Shown piece after piece: positions 44,493 through 56,900 of a stretch of DNA of 64,000 nt. The position numbers were made by a program, and so were the translations under genes. How positions within the stretch are numbered: the stretch's first letter is position 1; each line of letters begins with the position of its first letter. This DNA is from Viridothelium virens (taxonomy: Eukaryota; Ascomycota; Dothideomycetes; Trypetheliales; Trypetheliaceae), in assembly GCA_010094025.1 (NCBI GenBank), contig ML991791.1:310001-374000 (forward strand). The letters are read 5' to 3'. A model generated the notes under the pieces. The model saw only the letters and a program-made list of their open reading frames with translations, did not search any database and was not told the origin of the DNA.

Positions 44493-46611
44493 ATGGCAGC
44501 ATCTCCAACCTTTCACAAGACCGAGGATGTTTGGGGACCACCATTGCGGGAGAAGCATTTGAAGGGCCTTGCTGGCCCCAGGCAAATCTGCAACAGTACC
44601 GAAAAAACAGGTTTCCTACAAAATCAAATCAAAAAGTGGAATAAGCGACAAGGAAAGAGTCCTGCAAAAAGGCAGCTCCCATTTCACGTCATCTCCGAAG
44701 CCGATGGCCACCCTCTGGAAGCAACAGAGCCTCTGCTACCAAAATTACGCCTGGAGACGGTGACTCATGGGACTGGCCCCGACATCGGTAATATTGAAAG
44801 ACAAGTTTGCAATCGAGAGCAAATGCATGCGGTCAATGAAGGCCCCGTAGATGATCAAGCCCCTATGATTTCTCCGTTTGCATCAAATGTGTCTCCAGTC
44901 GGGAGTACGGACTGGGACTGGGAATCGCCTGAGACGATTCCAAAATATGACAACAATTTCAAACCCGGAAAGTTGCGCAGGAGAAATGCTTTGCATCGGG
45001 CGTCTATATGCGCTAAGGCTCCTCTGGCAGTCTTGCGTAGGAAAAATGGTTCTCAGGACACTGCATTCGAGAGACGTGATTCTGGGAGTATTGTGGATGA
45101 ACCGATAGATCTTTCCAGGCATTCCCAAGAGTCTGCAAGCAGGGACTCAACTTATTTTACAGCAAGTCCTCATAACTCGTTTGTATCTAATCAAACGGCA
45201 GGCAGCTCTCACTCATCCGAACGGCAATGGCCGCTAGATTTACCACAGCGACAGTGGCCTTTGGGCTCACCAAACCCTGCGGAGGCTCTCGCCGAAGGCC
45301 TCAGGGATACGTTGACTTCACGCAACAGATCACAAAGATCGCCGCAACAGAGAGATCTTCCCGCGTCCACGTTAGAGACTCTGAAGATGGATGCCAACTC
45401 TGCCTCAGCAGGCGTAACTGCATCAGGGCTTATTTGGGGAGTACCTGGATCTATGATAAACGCAAACTTGAATGAGCTTTCGTGGTACAGCGCAACACCA
45501 TGCTCAATCACAACTGCAGACTCGAGCCTAGTAGAGCGAGCAAGTGACAGCGATACTTATGCGAGGGAGCCTCAGACTCAGCTCCACTCCGATGCAATGC
45601 TATCCAAGCGGCAAGAAATACTTGATCACGAGCTAAGCTTAAAGCTCCAACAAGAGGAAGAAGAAGAACATCAGAGACAGCAAGAACAGTCTAGAACAAA
45701 GACATGCATCATCTGCACCGACGACTTGCACGTTCTCGATTTCCACGTCCAACCTCCCACCTCGCGATGCGCCCACCCAGTCGAGACCTGTCACAACTGT
45801 CTTCAGCATTGGGTCGAGATGGAGTTCGATACAAACGGCTGGGAGCACATGAAATGCCCTCAGTGCCCGGAACTCCTCCACCACGCCGACATGCTAGCCG
45901 CCGCGGAACCCGACCTCTTCATACGGTAGGTCACCAGTCCCAAATCTCTTTTTCTTCCTGTGATCTAATATACCGTCGCGCACAGCTACGACACCCTCAG
46001 TACCCGCTCTCTCCTCTCTCACGACCCCAACTTCCGCTGGTGCATCGCGCCCGGCTGTCCCTCTGGCCAGATCCACATTCCCGACGGTGGACCGCAGTTC
46101 GTGTGCACGGCATGCCACTACGAGCATTGCACGACGCACCTTGTGGCGTGGCACCACGGCGAGACGTGCACGCAGTACGACTATCGGATCAGCGGGCAGC
46201 AGCAGCGGGATGAGGAGCAGAAGCGCAAGAGGGAGGAGGAGGAGAGCACCAAGAGGTTGATGGAGCGGACGGTGAAGCAGTGTCCGGGTCCGAAGGGGAA
46301 GGTGTGTGGGTGGGGGATTGAGAAGAGCGAAGGGTGTGATCATATGACTTGTGAGTTTTTCTCTTTCTACTTGGCTGAATCTTCTTGCGCAAGAGGGGTT
46401 GTTTCTCTTTGAAACGCCTTGGGCATGTGGGAAGCGAAATTGAGGAATATTGGTTTCGGCTGACACAGAGTGTGCGAATCCAATAGGCCGAAAGTGCCGA
46501 CACCAATTTTGCTGGATCTGCCTTGCGGATTATAAGGAAATCAAGGCGGTGGGGAATACAGCGCATGCGTTGAGCTGCCGGTATCATTCGAGTAATCTGT
46601 ATCCCCATTAA
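44493..46611 (+). CDS. RING-between-RING E3 ubiquitin ligase
   Basis: Three exons, 44493-45925, 45986-46350 and 46487-46611 (introns 60 and 136 nt); 640 residues, in frame. Residues 1-370 are polar and disordered. A Glu/Gln-rich helix (LSLKLQQEEEEEHQRQQEQ) precedes RING1 from residue 405 (CIICTDD.. CAHPVETCHNCLQHWVEME.. CPQCPELL). The IBR follows (WCIAPGCPSGQ.. FVCTACHYEHCTTHLVAWHHGETC), then RING2 (QCPGPKGKVCGWGIEKSEGCDHMTC.. split across the last intron). Cys595 in EGCDHM is the expected thioester-forming catalytic cysteine. The intron falls inside the next zinc cysteine (T|GC), so splicing is essential. Substrates unknown; the long disordered N-terminus is not that of Ariadne or parkin. 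Confidence 0.92.
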
Positions 46612-47810
46612 GCATGTTACACGAATGCGCGAAATAATGCGTGTTGGTATGGGATCAGATCTATTGCAAGGGGGATGACAAGGACGCATCGCCTAGGTAT
46701 TCACACCAACAGACTGAATCCTCGTTGGGTCGTCAAGCCTGAGGTATGTTTCCTGGAAACCAAGTTTCGATGCCTTGAAATTTTCTCTTGGAACTTCAGG
46801 AGGCGGGCTTTAGTGTTTGGAAATCTTCGGTGCCTACAGGAAGATTCCATGACACGAGACGTTGCACGCGGCGCGCGGCATTTCTTGCATGACTTTCTTG
46901 GCGTGGAGATCGAGAGAAACGGAAAGCTTGGCATTTGTGATCCGGTGCAGGGACGCGAGTTGTTTTCGGGACAGCTTGAAACGGAATCACCGACAGAATA
47001 CCGCCGACCAGTAAGGCTGGTTGGATTTGTTGGAAACTCATTTCCTGTCTGCAAACGCTCACTCCGGATTTCCAAAATCCTGCATATCTGATCTGAGACC
47101 GAGGTAAAAATTACGACATTTACACCATGTTTAAAAGATTGCTACTTGAGGTAAAGGCTACTGGAAGAGAGAAAAATTTGTTAACAGGACATGAAAAGGT
47201 GTCACTCAGCACAGTACGTATAGATACATTGCCATAGTAACTACTCGATTGATGCTAGGATTGAATCACTTTATAAGCTTCATGGTTACATGAAGATTCT
47301 CCGTCAAGAAGTATTGGACCTCGACCTTCTAACAACTTCGGCTCGCCGCCCTCTCAAACTATGCGGGGCCGCACGAAAGCACAGCGATTTCGTTCTTGCG
47401 ATGCTTGCATGCGCTACTCTGTATGCTCTGCGCTCCAGTCCCCAAGCCGTCCCTTTTCTCGCCGAGGAGTGCGCTACCCGATGTGCTCTCGGAACCGGGA
47501 GCACTCATGCTCTGGGGCGAATTGAAGTCGTAGGATAGACGTTTAGTGGTTGGAAGAAGGGAATTAGGTCCTGTCCAGCAGTAAAACGACCATTTTAAGC
47601 CTTAGACTCGCAATCGATTACGTCTTCCTGTGATGGATATTCGCCGGTGCTGATTTACGCAATTGGGTAACGATGAGGTGATTTCGTAGTGGGTCGGAAC
47701 TATGCCGCAAGTAGAAACCGTTTTCGCTCCCGTTCCGACACCATGCATGTGCCATCGTCACGTCAAAACAGGCTTCATTTGATTCAGTCGTTCTGAATGT
47801 GAAAGGTCGA
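46612..47810. other. Intergenic, no supported gene
   Basis: About 1.2 kb between converging genes. Frames open on both strands at 46675-47091 (138 codons plus, 124 and 88 minus) and a GC-rich open frame at 47290-47538, none with domains or splice partners. Confidence 0.4.
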
Positions 47811-48056
47811 TCAATCATTATAGGCATGGCTGGGATTGCTGAGGGCCTTCTTGAGAGCATCGCGGGAATCATGCTTCGGATCCAGATACGAGACCGCAGT
47901 TGAGGTGTACCCACCCACGCTCTTGGCATTGTATCCTTCGTTTGACTGAGGAGCAAGATTTGCGCGAGATATGAGAGACCGGATGTTCATAACAGGTAGA
48001 GCTCCAACGGTTCCGACGGCAGCAAGTGAGACCAGCGAGACGGTGGTGACCTTCAT
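47811..48056 (-). CDS. Small secreted protein, cysteine-free
   Basis: 81 residues from the ATG at 48056. The start MKVTTVSLVSLAAVGTVGAL is a strong signal peptide. The mature part of about 60 residues (NIRSLISRANLAPQSNEGYN.. SHAYND) is hydrophilic, has no cysteine, and includes an ALKKALSNP helix. The frame stays open upstream to 48260, but that extension is Cys/Ser-rich, lacks a signal and is probably the 5' leader. A TTTGGCGG context precedes the ATG. No family recognised; it could be an effector, a wall peptide or a pheromone-like precursor, although I see no repeated Kex2 units. Confidence 0.65.
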   Translation of the reverse strand: MKVTTVSLVSLAAVGTVGALPVMNIRSLISRANLAPQSNEGYNAKSVGGYTSTAVSYLDPKHDSRDALKKALSNPSHAYND

Positions 48057-49859
48057 TTTGGCGGATCGACGAATGTAGTACGATATGTCTTCGGTGTAGT
48101 AAACAGGGAGTGAAAGAGGCCGAGAGTGGGACGTATGCCACGAACAGATATTCTGGAGGACGAACCGATCGCCAACTGAGGCACCCAAGGGAGTGACTAT
48201 AAGTATCTGAGAAGGTCTAGCTGAAACACAAGAGCAGTGGCAGGAAAGTGCCGCATTCATATATGAGGGTTGGACTTGGCGCTAGCATGATGTCGTGACG
48301 TGAATTTAGTTACCCAAGTAAAATCGTCTCATCCGGGGCCCTGGTCGACACCTCAGACTTGGTCTGCACCATAACCCGACTAGCACGACAAACACTTGGC
48401 TCTGCTTGGCCGTAATCACTTCCACTACCTAAGGTGCTACTCATTCCAGTCCTTCCTCCTTTAGTAAGCGCCTAGACCCTGAGACAGTCTGTCTGTGGAA
48501 GAGGCACAGAGGGAATAATACCTCAGTTAGGTATCTGTTAATTGGGGCACGGAGTAATGCCACTCTTCCTTAATGCTTGCTTTTCTAAATACGGAAAGGA
48601 GAAAGTATTGACAGATGGGAAATAAGGTGCTGATGCGAAGCTCGAATCGGGATTCGCCTTTGTTGGCTGCTTAGTTTTCTTACCTGGTCCAACTTCCAAC
48701 GTCTGTACACCCACACTCTCTCCCCAGCTTTGCGTCCCGTGAAACCTTCAGGCCGAGTAAGTTTCTCTTAGATTCAATCAGAATTGAAATAAAAAGACAC
48801 AACCTCCAAGAGAATTTTCGCTTGTTGCAATGTAGCTTCTAGCCCTCGTGTGATTTTCTATCTGAGATCAAGACTATGAATTGTGTGGCCTTGTTCAATT
48901 ATCCACAGTGCTCAACATACAGACTACTTGACCAGTATGATAATGCTCACGACACCTTTGCATATTCATCAGCTCATGCACCCAAATTCGCAGAATGCGC
49001 TGCGGCTTTGCGACTGCGGAATGTATTGGATAAGGTAGGAAAGGCGCGATGTTCTCTCATTGCCACACCGTGAGATCCTAGAGATCCTATCGGATCGCTT
49101 TACGATAGGTGGGTGATATGACCAACAACTGACGCAGACTCATGCTTCTCCTTAGCGCTTCTTTTGCCTGGATATGGCTGTCCTAGCCAAACAGTATTTC
49201 GTTCCCGAAACGCTCTACCAATGGCTTGTCGGGCACTTGGTTAACTCTCTACATTTCAATGGCACTGCCTCAAGGGCAATGTGGCTAAGTCTCCCCTATA
49301 TCCAAACCGACAGATAAGCAGGTTTGCTGGGAATGTAGGTATCTTAACTGCTTATGTGTTAACCCAATCTCCGCAGCGGTTCGAAGTGAACTCATTACAT
49401 GAGAGCCTTTTCCCGCTGTTACTCATATTCCTCTTTCTACGGGCTTTGTCCACGTCTTTCAATCCCTATAGCTTATCATAGAAAGAGAGTCGTGGCCTTA
49501 GCGCAAGGTTCGGGCTGTCGCCTATAATATTCTTATGTTACTCTGCCTCGTAATCTCTCTTCTTTTGCCTGAAGTAAGGATTACTCGGGGTAAGGCTCCA
49601 ATAGGAGCATACCAGGTATCCACGCCCATGGATCAGCAGGGGTTCACAATGATCTTATCAGCCCAGGTACGTGGATCGCTTGTTGGGGAGAGCAGTCTTT
49701 CAGTATCGACAACACGGCTGACGAACAAGCCATCTCATATTCGGACCTTAGTAAGGTACCAACAGTACTGGCAAATTTCAGTAAACACAAATTTCCCAAT
49801 TTCATGCAAGAAACTATGACACAACTATGCACACCAACACCAGTTGCTAATGGACCCAT
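48057..49859. other. Intergenic, no supported gene
   Basis: About 1.8 kb between the small secreted protein promoter and the F-BAR gene end. Only short, motif-free frames (48876-49073, 49281-49481, 49535-49819). No RNA gene or mobile element recognised. Confidence 0.45.
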
Positions 49860-52800
49860 TTAACAATTGACAAGATAGTTACTGGGAACCAGACCGATCC
49901 GACCCTGCTTTCCGACCACTTCAGCCTCCCACCACCCATCGTCTTGATGCCGTAATATCGCAAGAACATCGCCCTTAGCAAACGGTAACTCCTCGGGTAT
50001 AGCCGCCTGGTACATGTACATAGCACGAGCTACCAATCACGTTAGCCGATATCCAGACGGGGCATACCACCGACGCGGTGCAAGAATTCCACTTACAGAA
50101 ATGCATAATCGGCCTTCCATCCGCCGTATACTGCCTATCACCCGCCACACTCCGACTCCTCACCCTCGTACTCAGCTCCGCACCTCCAGCACCACCACCT
50201 CCCCCGCCCGCGCCTCCGCCTCCTCCTCCTCCCCACATACTCATCGGTCTCCCCCCCGCCCCAGCCGCACCCGGCCGTCCCCCCCGCTGACTCCCATACA
50301 CGCCTCCCGCATCCCCTGCTCCCGGCTGCGCCAACTGCATCGCCATCCCAGGCTCCCCCCTCGAACTCCCCGGCCGACTCCCCGCCCCTCCACTCCCGAC
50401 ACTACTCCGAAATCCCTGCTGCGTCTGCGTCTGCGTCTGCGGCTGCGGCGACACCGCCCTCGGCATCCCTAATCCCGCGCCGCCCGCCCCAGCATACGCT
50501 CCTGCGCCCGCGACACCGTATCCGCCGCCGCCGCCGCTGCCGCTCCCGCCTCGGCCACCAGCGCCGTATTTCGTAGGCGAGGTGCTCTGCGCTCGCGGCC
50601 GCTGGCTCCCGAGTCCCGATGGTGGTGGTCCTCCGCCTCCGCCAGAGTAGGGATTCGGGCTCACGGCGCGGAAGCCTGGCCCTGGGTTCGTGAGACCCGG
50701 TCGGGGGGATGTGGCGCGAGGAATGCCGGGGCTGGGTGCGCGATTGATAGTGCTGGGGGCGCCGCCGCCGCTGCTGCCGTTCGCGGAGCGTCCTGTGGTG
50801 GTGGAAGAGGGATGTTGCGAGTTTGAGCCGGCTCTGCCGTTGCCGCTGCCGAAGACGTCGTGTTTCCCGGCGACGTACTTCTGCGTCGTCTGCTGCATCT
50901 GACGCGCGGTGAAGGCGGGTTGCGGGGCGCCGAGCCGGCTGCCGGCTGCGGAGGAGGAGGGCGCGGCCTGGCGAGGGGTGTCGGTGCTGGGTGAGTAGCC
51001 TGGGGGGGGAGTGCGGCCTTCTGCTCGGGATTGGCTGGTGACGAGGGGCCCGGGTGCTGATGCTTGAGAGCCTGAAGCGGACCCGGGGGCGGGTGTCGAG
51101 AGGCCATGATAGCGGTCTGCGCTCATCCGAATGGAGCTTTGTTTCGTGACGCCCTTGAGTTCTGCTAGTGCGGCTGCGATGGGGTCTTCTTCTGCTGCGG
51201 CTTGGGATTTTGTTGGTCCGGCTCTAGAAGTCGGGCGTGCATCAGGAGAGGCGACGTCGAAGACGTTTTGGCCTATATTGAGCTGGAAGTTTGCGCGCGG
51301 GTCGGCGGGATCGGGATCTGGGGAGGCTGACGCGCCGTTGCGGGAGATGTAGGAGCGTGGGATTTTGGTAGGTGAAGAATTTGCAGAGACTGGAGGAGGC
51401 TGAGATGAGCGCCAGGTGCTGCGGGATCCAGCTGTGGGTGTAATGGATGCAGAGTCTGTAGAGGAATCTTTGTCACGTCTCCGAAAAGGTGAGTGTGATT
51501 GAAAAAATCCTCCTTTTTTCTTGGGCGAATTGTCGTTGGAGGTGGAGAGCGGCGCTGGGATGTCCATCTGTTTGGTAGGTGAAGGCGCACCCATAGAGTG
51601 GTCGGCGCTGGAGAACGATGTTGGGTTGGAATACTCGCTTTGAGAGCCTTGAGATGAAGGACGATCGTGCGAAGGGCTGGGTATCGTGCTGCTACGATCG
51701 GATGGGGGACCCAGACGACAGAACTGAGTCATGCCATCCATTGGGTGTTCATTGTAGGGAATCCTAGGTATGTCACCATACGGATCCTGGCTGCCTTGCT
51801 GTTGCGACTGGGGGCGAGGATCGCCGGAGCCACTGCGTCGAAATTCAGAGGCTAATGCAGAATTTGGGTCGTGATGAGATTCGTATGTGGAGGGTTGCGG
51901 TGATGAACTGCGGAAGGCTGGATTCATAGTCCGTTGAAATTGAGCGACGCTATAGGCATCATCCTCGGAGGCTAGCGATGCAGTATCCACGTCGCCTCGA
52001 CAGAAGTTGATGAATTTTGGTGGGTCAGGTATTTCTTGTCCAGTACCAGAGTCACGGATGAAGGATGTGATATCCTTTTCGACGTCACAATCCTCCAGAG
52101 AAAGACGAATCTTTTCACACGAGGCGTCATCGCTAACGCAAACAGTGGAGGCAATGTTGGCAAAATTCCAGAGGCTACTCTTCATGAAGTCCAAGCGCTC
52201 CTCTTCAAGATCTTGGAACTTGTCGCACCCAGCTTTCCAATCCCTATTCCATTTTCCAGTTGTCTCTTCAAGTATCTTGACCGCAGCCTCGTACTCGTTG
52301 CTCGTAGTTGATAATTGGATTTGAGTCTTTTCAAGTTTCGCCTTGTTCTTGCGCTCCTCTTGGCCCATAACCATATGGCCCTGTGCGAGATAGCCCTTAA
52401 TCTTCAAACAGTCTTGTTCATATCGATCTCGAGACTAAATGGAGAGTTCAGTATTCCTGCAATCATTGCACTCAGGCTTTTAACCTTACCTTATTGACAG
52501 TCGATGTCTGCTGATTCTTGGTTTTCAGAAGTTTTTCGATTCCTGATTGTACGATTTTTCTTCTCTCCTTCATGCCTCCTGCGAATGCGGATAGTGGTTC
52601 TTCAAGCTCGCTCTTCATCTGTGCTGCAATGTTTTGATGCTGTTTACCCATTGACTCTACCTCTCCACGGACCACATCAAGTGACATGCGAAGAGTGCCC
52701 GTCTCCGATGAGCCCAAGGGCTTGCGTGCCAGGCTAAGTAGTTTTTTGGCGTATTCATCTTCCAATTGCGCACGGGCAGTGTAAAATGCTTTCAGCTCGT

Positions 52801-52976
52801 CGTTCGTAACTTTGGCATTGTGCATGCGCGTGAGAAGAGGGTCCACACCAGCATCTTCTTTGCCCCAGAAGTTGTTCGCAACTGTAAACGGTCAGTATAA
52901 TGAAGTCCGAGCTGGCGACGTGTGAGCGCTTACAGGACAGTGAAACCGAAGGCGGGTCAGAGACAGTCCCAGGCAT
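49860..52976 (-). CDS. F-BAR/SH3 scaffold, Cdc15/Imp2/Hof1 family
   Basis: Four exons, 52976-52934, 52881-52490, 52434-50097 and 50029-49860 (introns 52, 55, 67 nt); 980 residues, in frame. The N-terminal F-BAR begins FANNFWGKEDAGVDPLLTRM (15-34) and continues through DELKAFYTARAQLEDEYAKKL, KSRDRYEQDCLKIKGYLAQGH and the long helical region to about 270. A disordered Ser/Pro-rich middle (300-900) has many SP/TP sites and PPPG/PPPS stretches. The last 55 residues are an SH3 domain (ARAMYMYQAAIPEELPFAKGD, DDGWWEAEV, GLVPSNYL) restored by the final intron. Family members link membrane to the actomyosin ring and to septins during septation. A poly-Gly tract lies before the SH3 domain. The GC-rich 50.1-51.3 kb part creates antisense frames that I reject. 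Confidence 0.93.
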
Positions 52977-53923
52977 GGCGCCTGGCTGTCGAGATCGTCG
53001 TGTTGCTTATTCAAAATCAGAGGGGGAGTCTTCCGAGAATTCTGCTTCAGTTCGATAATTGATCGAGGGCAATGGGAATGGTATTTTGTCCAAGGGTACA
53101 GGGTTTGGGGCAGCAGACCTCGGAGGTGAGTCGGGGGGTGTTTAGGCTGGTGTTGCCTAGGAAACCGTAGCGACGAGCTGCGCACGCAGACGCCACCAAA
53201 AACAGCCACTAGCAAGCCTCGCCTCAGCTCCAACGGGCGCTTTTAATTACTAGATCCTTAATTGACCGTTCGGCGACATTGGATCAATGCTATCGCAACG
53301 TGAAAAACGATAGCCAGTAATACCGCGAATCTTTAAAAACCGTGAAGCGGAACCATCCTTCCCGTCCTCCTTGAGATGCCTTTGACAATGTCACGGTAAG
53401 TACCCTAAGAGTAGGTATTCAATGGACGACATAGAGTCTCGTAACTCAAAACGGCAAATAAACCACCAATATTTCAATGGACGATTATATTTTTCATCAA
53501 CTCGCTGGATCATGGGATACTAGTAATCCTTCAATCATGATTGACAGAGCATGTCGCATATGGAGCATGTCTTTACGTGGAAATCGCCTGAGATAAGCGG
53601 GCTGAACCGTGCCTGAGGCAGTATAGGGAGTGTTGTGGTGAAAGTTGTACCTGGAAGAATTTTTAAGAATTCTGTAGCACACATGTAGACAAACGCGCCG
53701 TGCACGTAGTTGTGCATCAATGAATTGCAGGTGGTGAATGATTGCTCCTGCAGGTAGCGCGCTGCAGCAAGCGATTTTTGTGACACCGCCTTGGCGTTCC
53801 ATCGTCGCCAAGCCTGCTGTGCTTTGAACCTCATGCTCTGCCAACCCTAGAACCTCACACCTCTCGCCACACCCGCACGCTCTCCACTTGCATCCCTATG
53901 ACCTTTCTCTTCCACATGGGCAA
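52977..53923. promoter_or_regulatory. Divergent promoter region, F-BAR scaffold / NOT1
   Basis: 947 bp between two genes transcribed outward. Minus-strand frames at 53497-53844 and 52892-53233 have no support. AT-rich around 53240-53480. No specific motif called. Confidence 0.45.
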
Positions 53924-56900
53924 ATGACCTTCCCCTCTTCTGGCCCCCCAGACCCACGCGCCACCTCGTCACACAACGCCGGAGGCGCACGAAGCTCAAG
54001 ATCGCAGCCGTTTGCCTGGGGATCCACTTCCCAGCACGCCACGCGGCGAGCTCTCACCCCGATCTCCACCGCTTTTGCATCTGCCAATTCTACCTCTTCT
54101 CGCCCGGCAGAGGCTAACTCACAGCAACCGCTCTCCCCCGTTGCTGCGGCCCAGCCATCTACTTCAGCATTTAATCTTCGACATCCTGCAAGCCGCACTT
54201 CATCAATCTCCTCCTCCTCTCCCTGGTCTCCTATCCTTTCCGGATCGCAGCAGCTTCCCTCGAGCCAGCTGCTGTCGTCCGCTCGATCCAGAACAATAGC
54301 TTCATCATCCAACAATCCCTCCTCGGCCTCCTCCGCCGCGGCTTTGCCCACCGCAGCGCAAGTAGGTGGAGTGGGTGCATCTGCCGCTGGCGGAGGGGCC
54401 CCGAGGGACACCCGAAGTTCACCTTCAATTTCAATACCCCACTCAAGTATTGCCTCGCCGGGCAATACATCAAACCCAGCTAGCGCCCAAGGAACTGGCC
54501 AAGGAGGCTTGTCCCGAATCATCGTCGCTCAGGTATTTTTACTTCTGAGTACGATCAAGGAGGGTGGCGGATCCCAGACAGAGCAGATCAAGCGGGTAAG
54601 GCTGGATTCGTCGAATTCTTTGCAGAACAAAATTACTGACTACTGTTTCCAGCTTGTTGACGGGAGCAATATGGAGGTCTTCACAAAATATTTCCGCCGT
54701 TTGGTGCAAAGCAATTCAGCCCAAATTTTCCCAGGCCTCACACGCGATGCGCAAAATCCAGCCACCTACTCCATACTTGTATCGGAAATAGACAAGATAA
54801 CACAAGACACACAACAAGCAGATAAGATTGCGGAGTCGTTGGATGCTACCGATCCAGAGTTGTTCAAGGACTTTGATCTCTCAACGTTCATGGATCACTT
54901 CAAATTGGAGCCATTGCCCAAAATAACACTAGCACTAGCATGCAAGAGTGCATCGAAGCCTGACCTGAGAAGCAAAGGTATGTAATGATATTGTCTGAGC
55001 TTAGACTTTCGCTGAATTGTGTCAAGCGGATGCAATCATTGTCAGTAACTATCAAGCCTTCCTTGTCAATTTGACTAGTCCTTCTCCACCTTCGAACCCT
55101 CATGTCATCGACGATCTCCAACCTGGCTTCATAGCCTCACTCATGGAGCGCTTCCCTCAGTCACCCCCAAGGATCTGGAATGACGAGAGCAAGCAGGCAT
55201 TGGCTATGGCAGTGCGAATTAGATATCAGAAGCTGGGTGTTTTCCCATCCGAGATATGCAGTGCGCTACTATTGATGGAGCTATTCACGTTGCATAACCC
55301 ACTTGTCTACCTGGTTCAGCGCACTGGACCACGTGCAACTACCAGCCTCGACGCATGCAAAGGAATGCTTGAGTCAACTGAACCGCGGGATATAGACTAT
55401 CAGCAGGTTGCTAATGTTCTGCTTTACATGGTGCTCTCCGAGCAAGGCCAGAGCTACAAGCCAGCAGTCTTTATTTCGGCTCTTCGCGAGCATCGCGCTG
55501 GTCAACGTCTCGATTGGCAGGACGTTGTGCATTCCTTCGATCGTGAACTGGTCAGGGTAACAAAAGAGCAGTTCTTGACACTGTACGATGCTTTGCTGCC
55601 GTTGGCTCAAGAGTACGAGAACTTTGACATCCAACTCCTATGGGGAGGCAAGTGGCGCTTTCCCGAGGCCCAGCTATCTTTTGTCTCGGCATTCCTCAGA
55701 TGCACCAGCGAAGAAATTGATGTCTCCACAATTCCTCGGCTGCGAAAGTCGTTCGCTTTGGACATATTCCAAGACGCTTCCGACGAGGTCAAAACGTATG
55801 CAGAAAAAGCCGTCATTCATCCAATGGTCTCTTTCGATGCGTCTGCCGCACTTTTCAACATCGTCTTCAACTCATCAGAGGCCTACAATCACGCGCACAG
55901 CCTTGGCATCCCGGACACTATCATCAATCGCAATACAGACATATTCCTTGTCGCAACGGCCGCTGCTCCTAAGCCCTGGGGCGAGCTGCAAGAACTTGCC
56001 ATAGGAAAACTGTTCGGTCCATATCTGACGAGGGAGCTTCCACAGCACAGCTTTGTCCTCCATGGAATCCACAAACAAAATAGAGTGTGGCTTGCATCAC
56101 AAATCCTCAATTTCTATCAAATGAGTCCCCTGAACTTACTTGTCATCATGGCACACGTGGAAGAGCATAACTGGTTTGATCCTTATCTGTCTCTGAGTAA
56201 CGATCTGAGTCTCGATTTGGCTTTACTCGCTCACGGCCGCGGCGCTTTTGACGCAGAGCCGTGGGTACGCGAGAACATGACCCAAGCACCCAAGGTCTTT
56301 CCCCAAGTATTATCTCGGTTCCTTGTCTCACGCGCCGAAAATGAGATGCAAATTCAACGAGACCGCACACCCCCCCTGTTTGTTCCGCTCACGCTCAAGA
56401 CAGTTCACTCCATGATCCTGCTTCTACAAGACCACATCTCAGATGATGAAACAGTCGCTTTGCATCGCTCATGCATTCAATCCTATCCACGACTTGTGAA
56501 CTATGGAGAGGGCTTTGACGATGTGCTCGACGCCAATTCTAAAGAGTCAAATGCTATCCCGGACGACATAGATGTTAAAATGCAGGAACATTACAAGAAG
56601 ATGTATAATGAGGAAAGCGAAGTCAGGGACATCATTGGACTACTGCAGCAGTACAAGACCTCACGAGCGCCAGAAGAACAGGATTTGTTCGCTTGCATGA
56701 TTCATGGGCTGTTCGACGAGTACAACTGCTTTGGTGAATATCCTCAAGATGCCTTAGCCAAAACAGCAGTCCTGTTCGGTGGTATCATCCAGTTCGACCT
56801 TCTGTCTCGTGTTGCTCTTCAAGCTGCATTAGGGATGGTCTTGGATGCAGTCGCTGTGTCACAACCGGAGGACCTCATGTACAAATTTGGGTTACAGGCA

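Noticed and set aside
46675-47091. 138-codon plus-strand frame with opposed minus frames
   Set aside because: Open on both strands without motifs or codon support.
47290-47538. 82-codon plus-strand frame in a GC-rich patch
   Set aside because: No signal peptide or domain; the patch alone explains the open frame.
50014-50902. Plus-strand frames rich in Pro, Ser and Arg
   Set aside because: Antisense to the Gly/Pro-rich region of the F-BAR gene.
53896-54522. 208-codon minus-strand frame
   Set aside because: Antisense to the Ser/Ala-rich N-terminus of NOT1.
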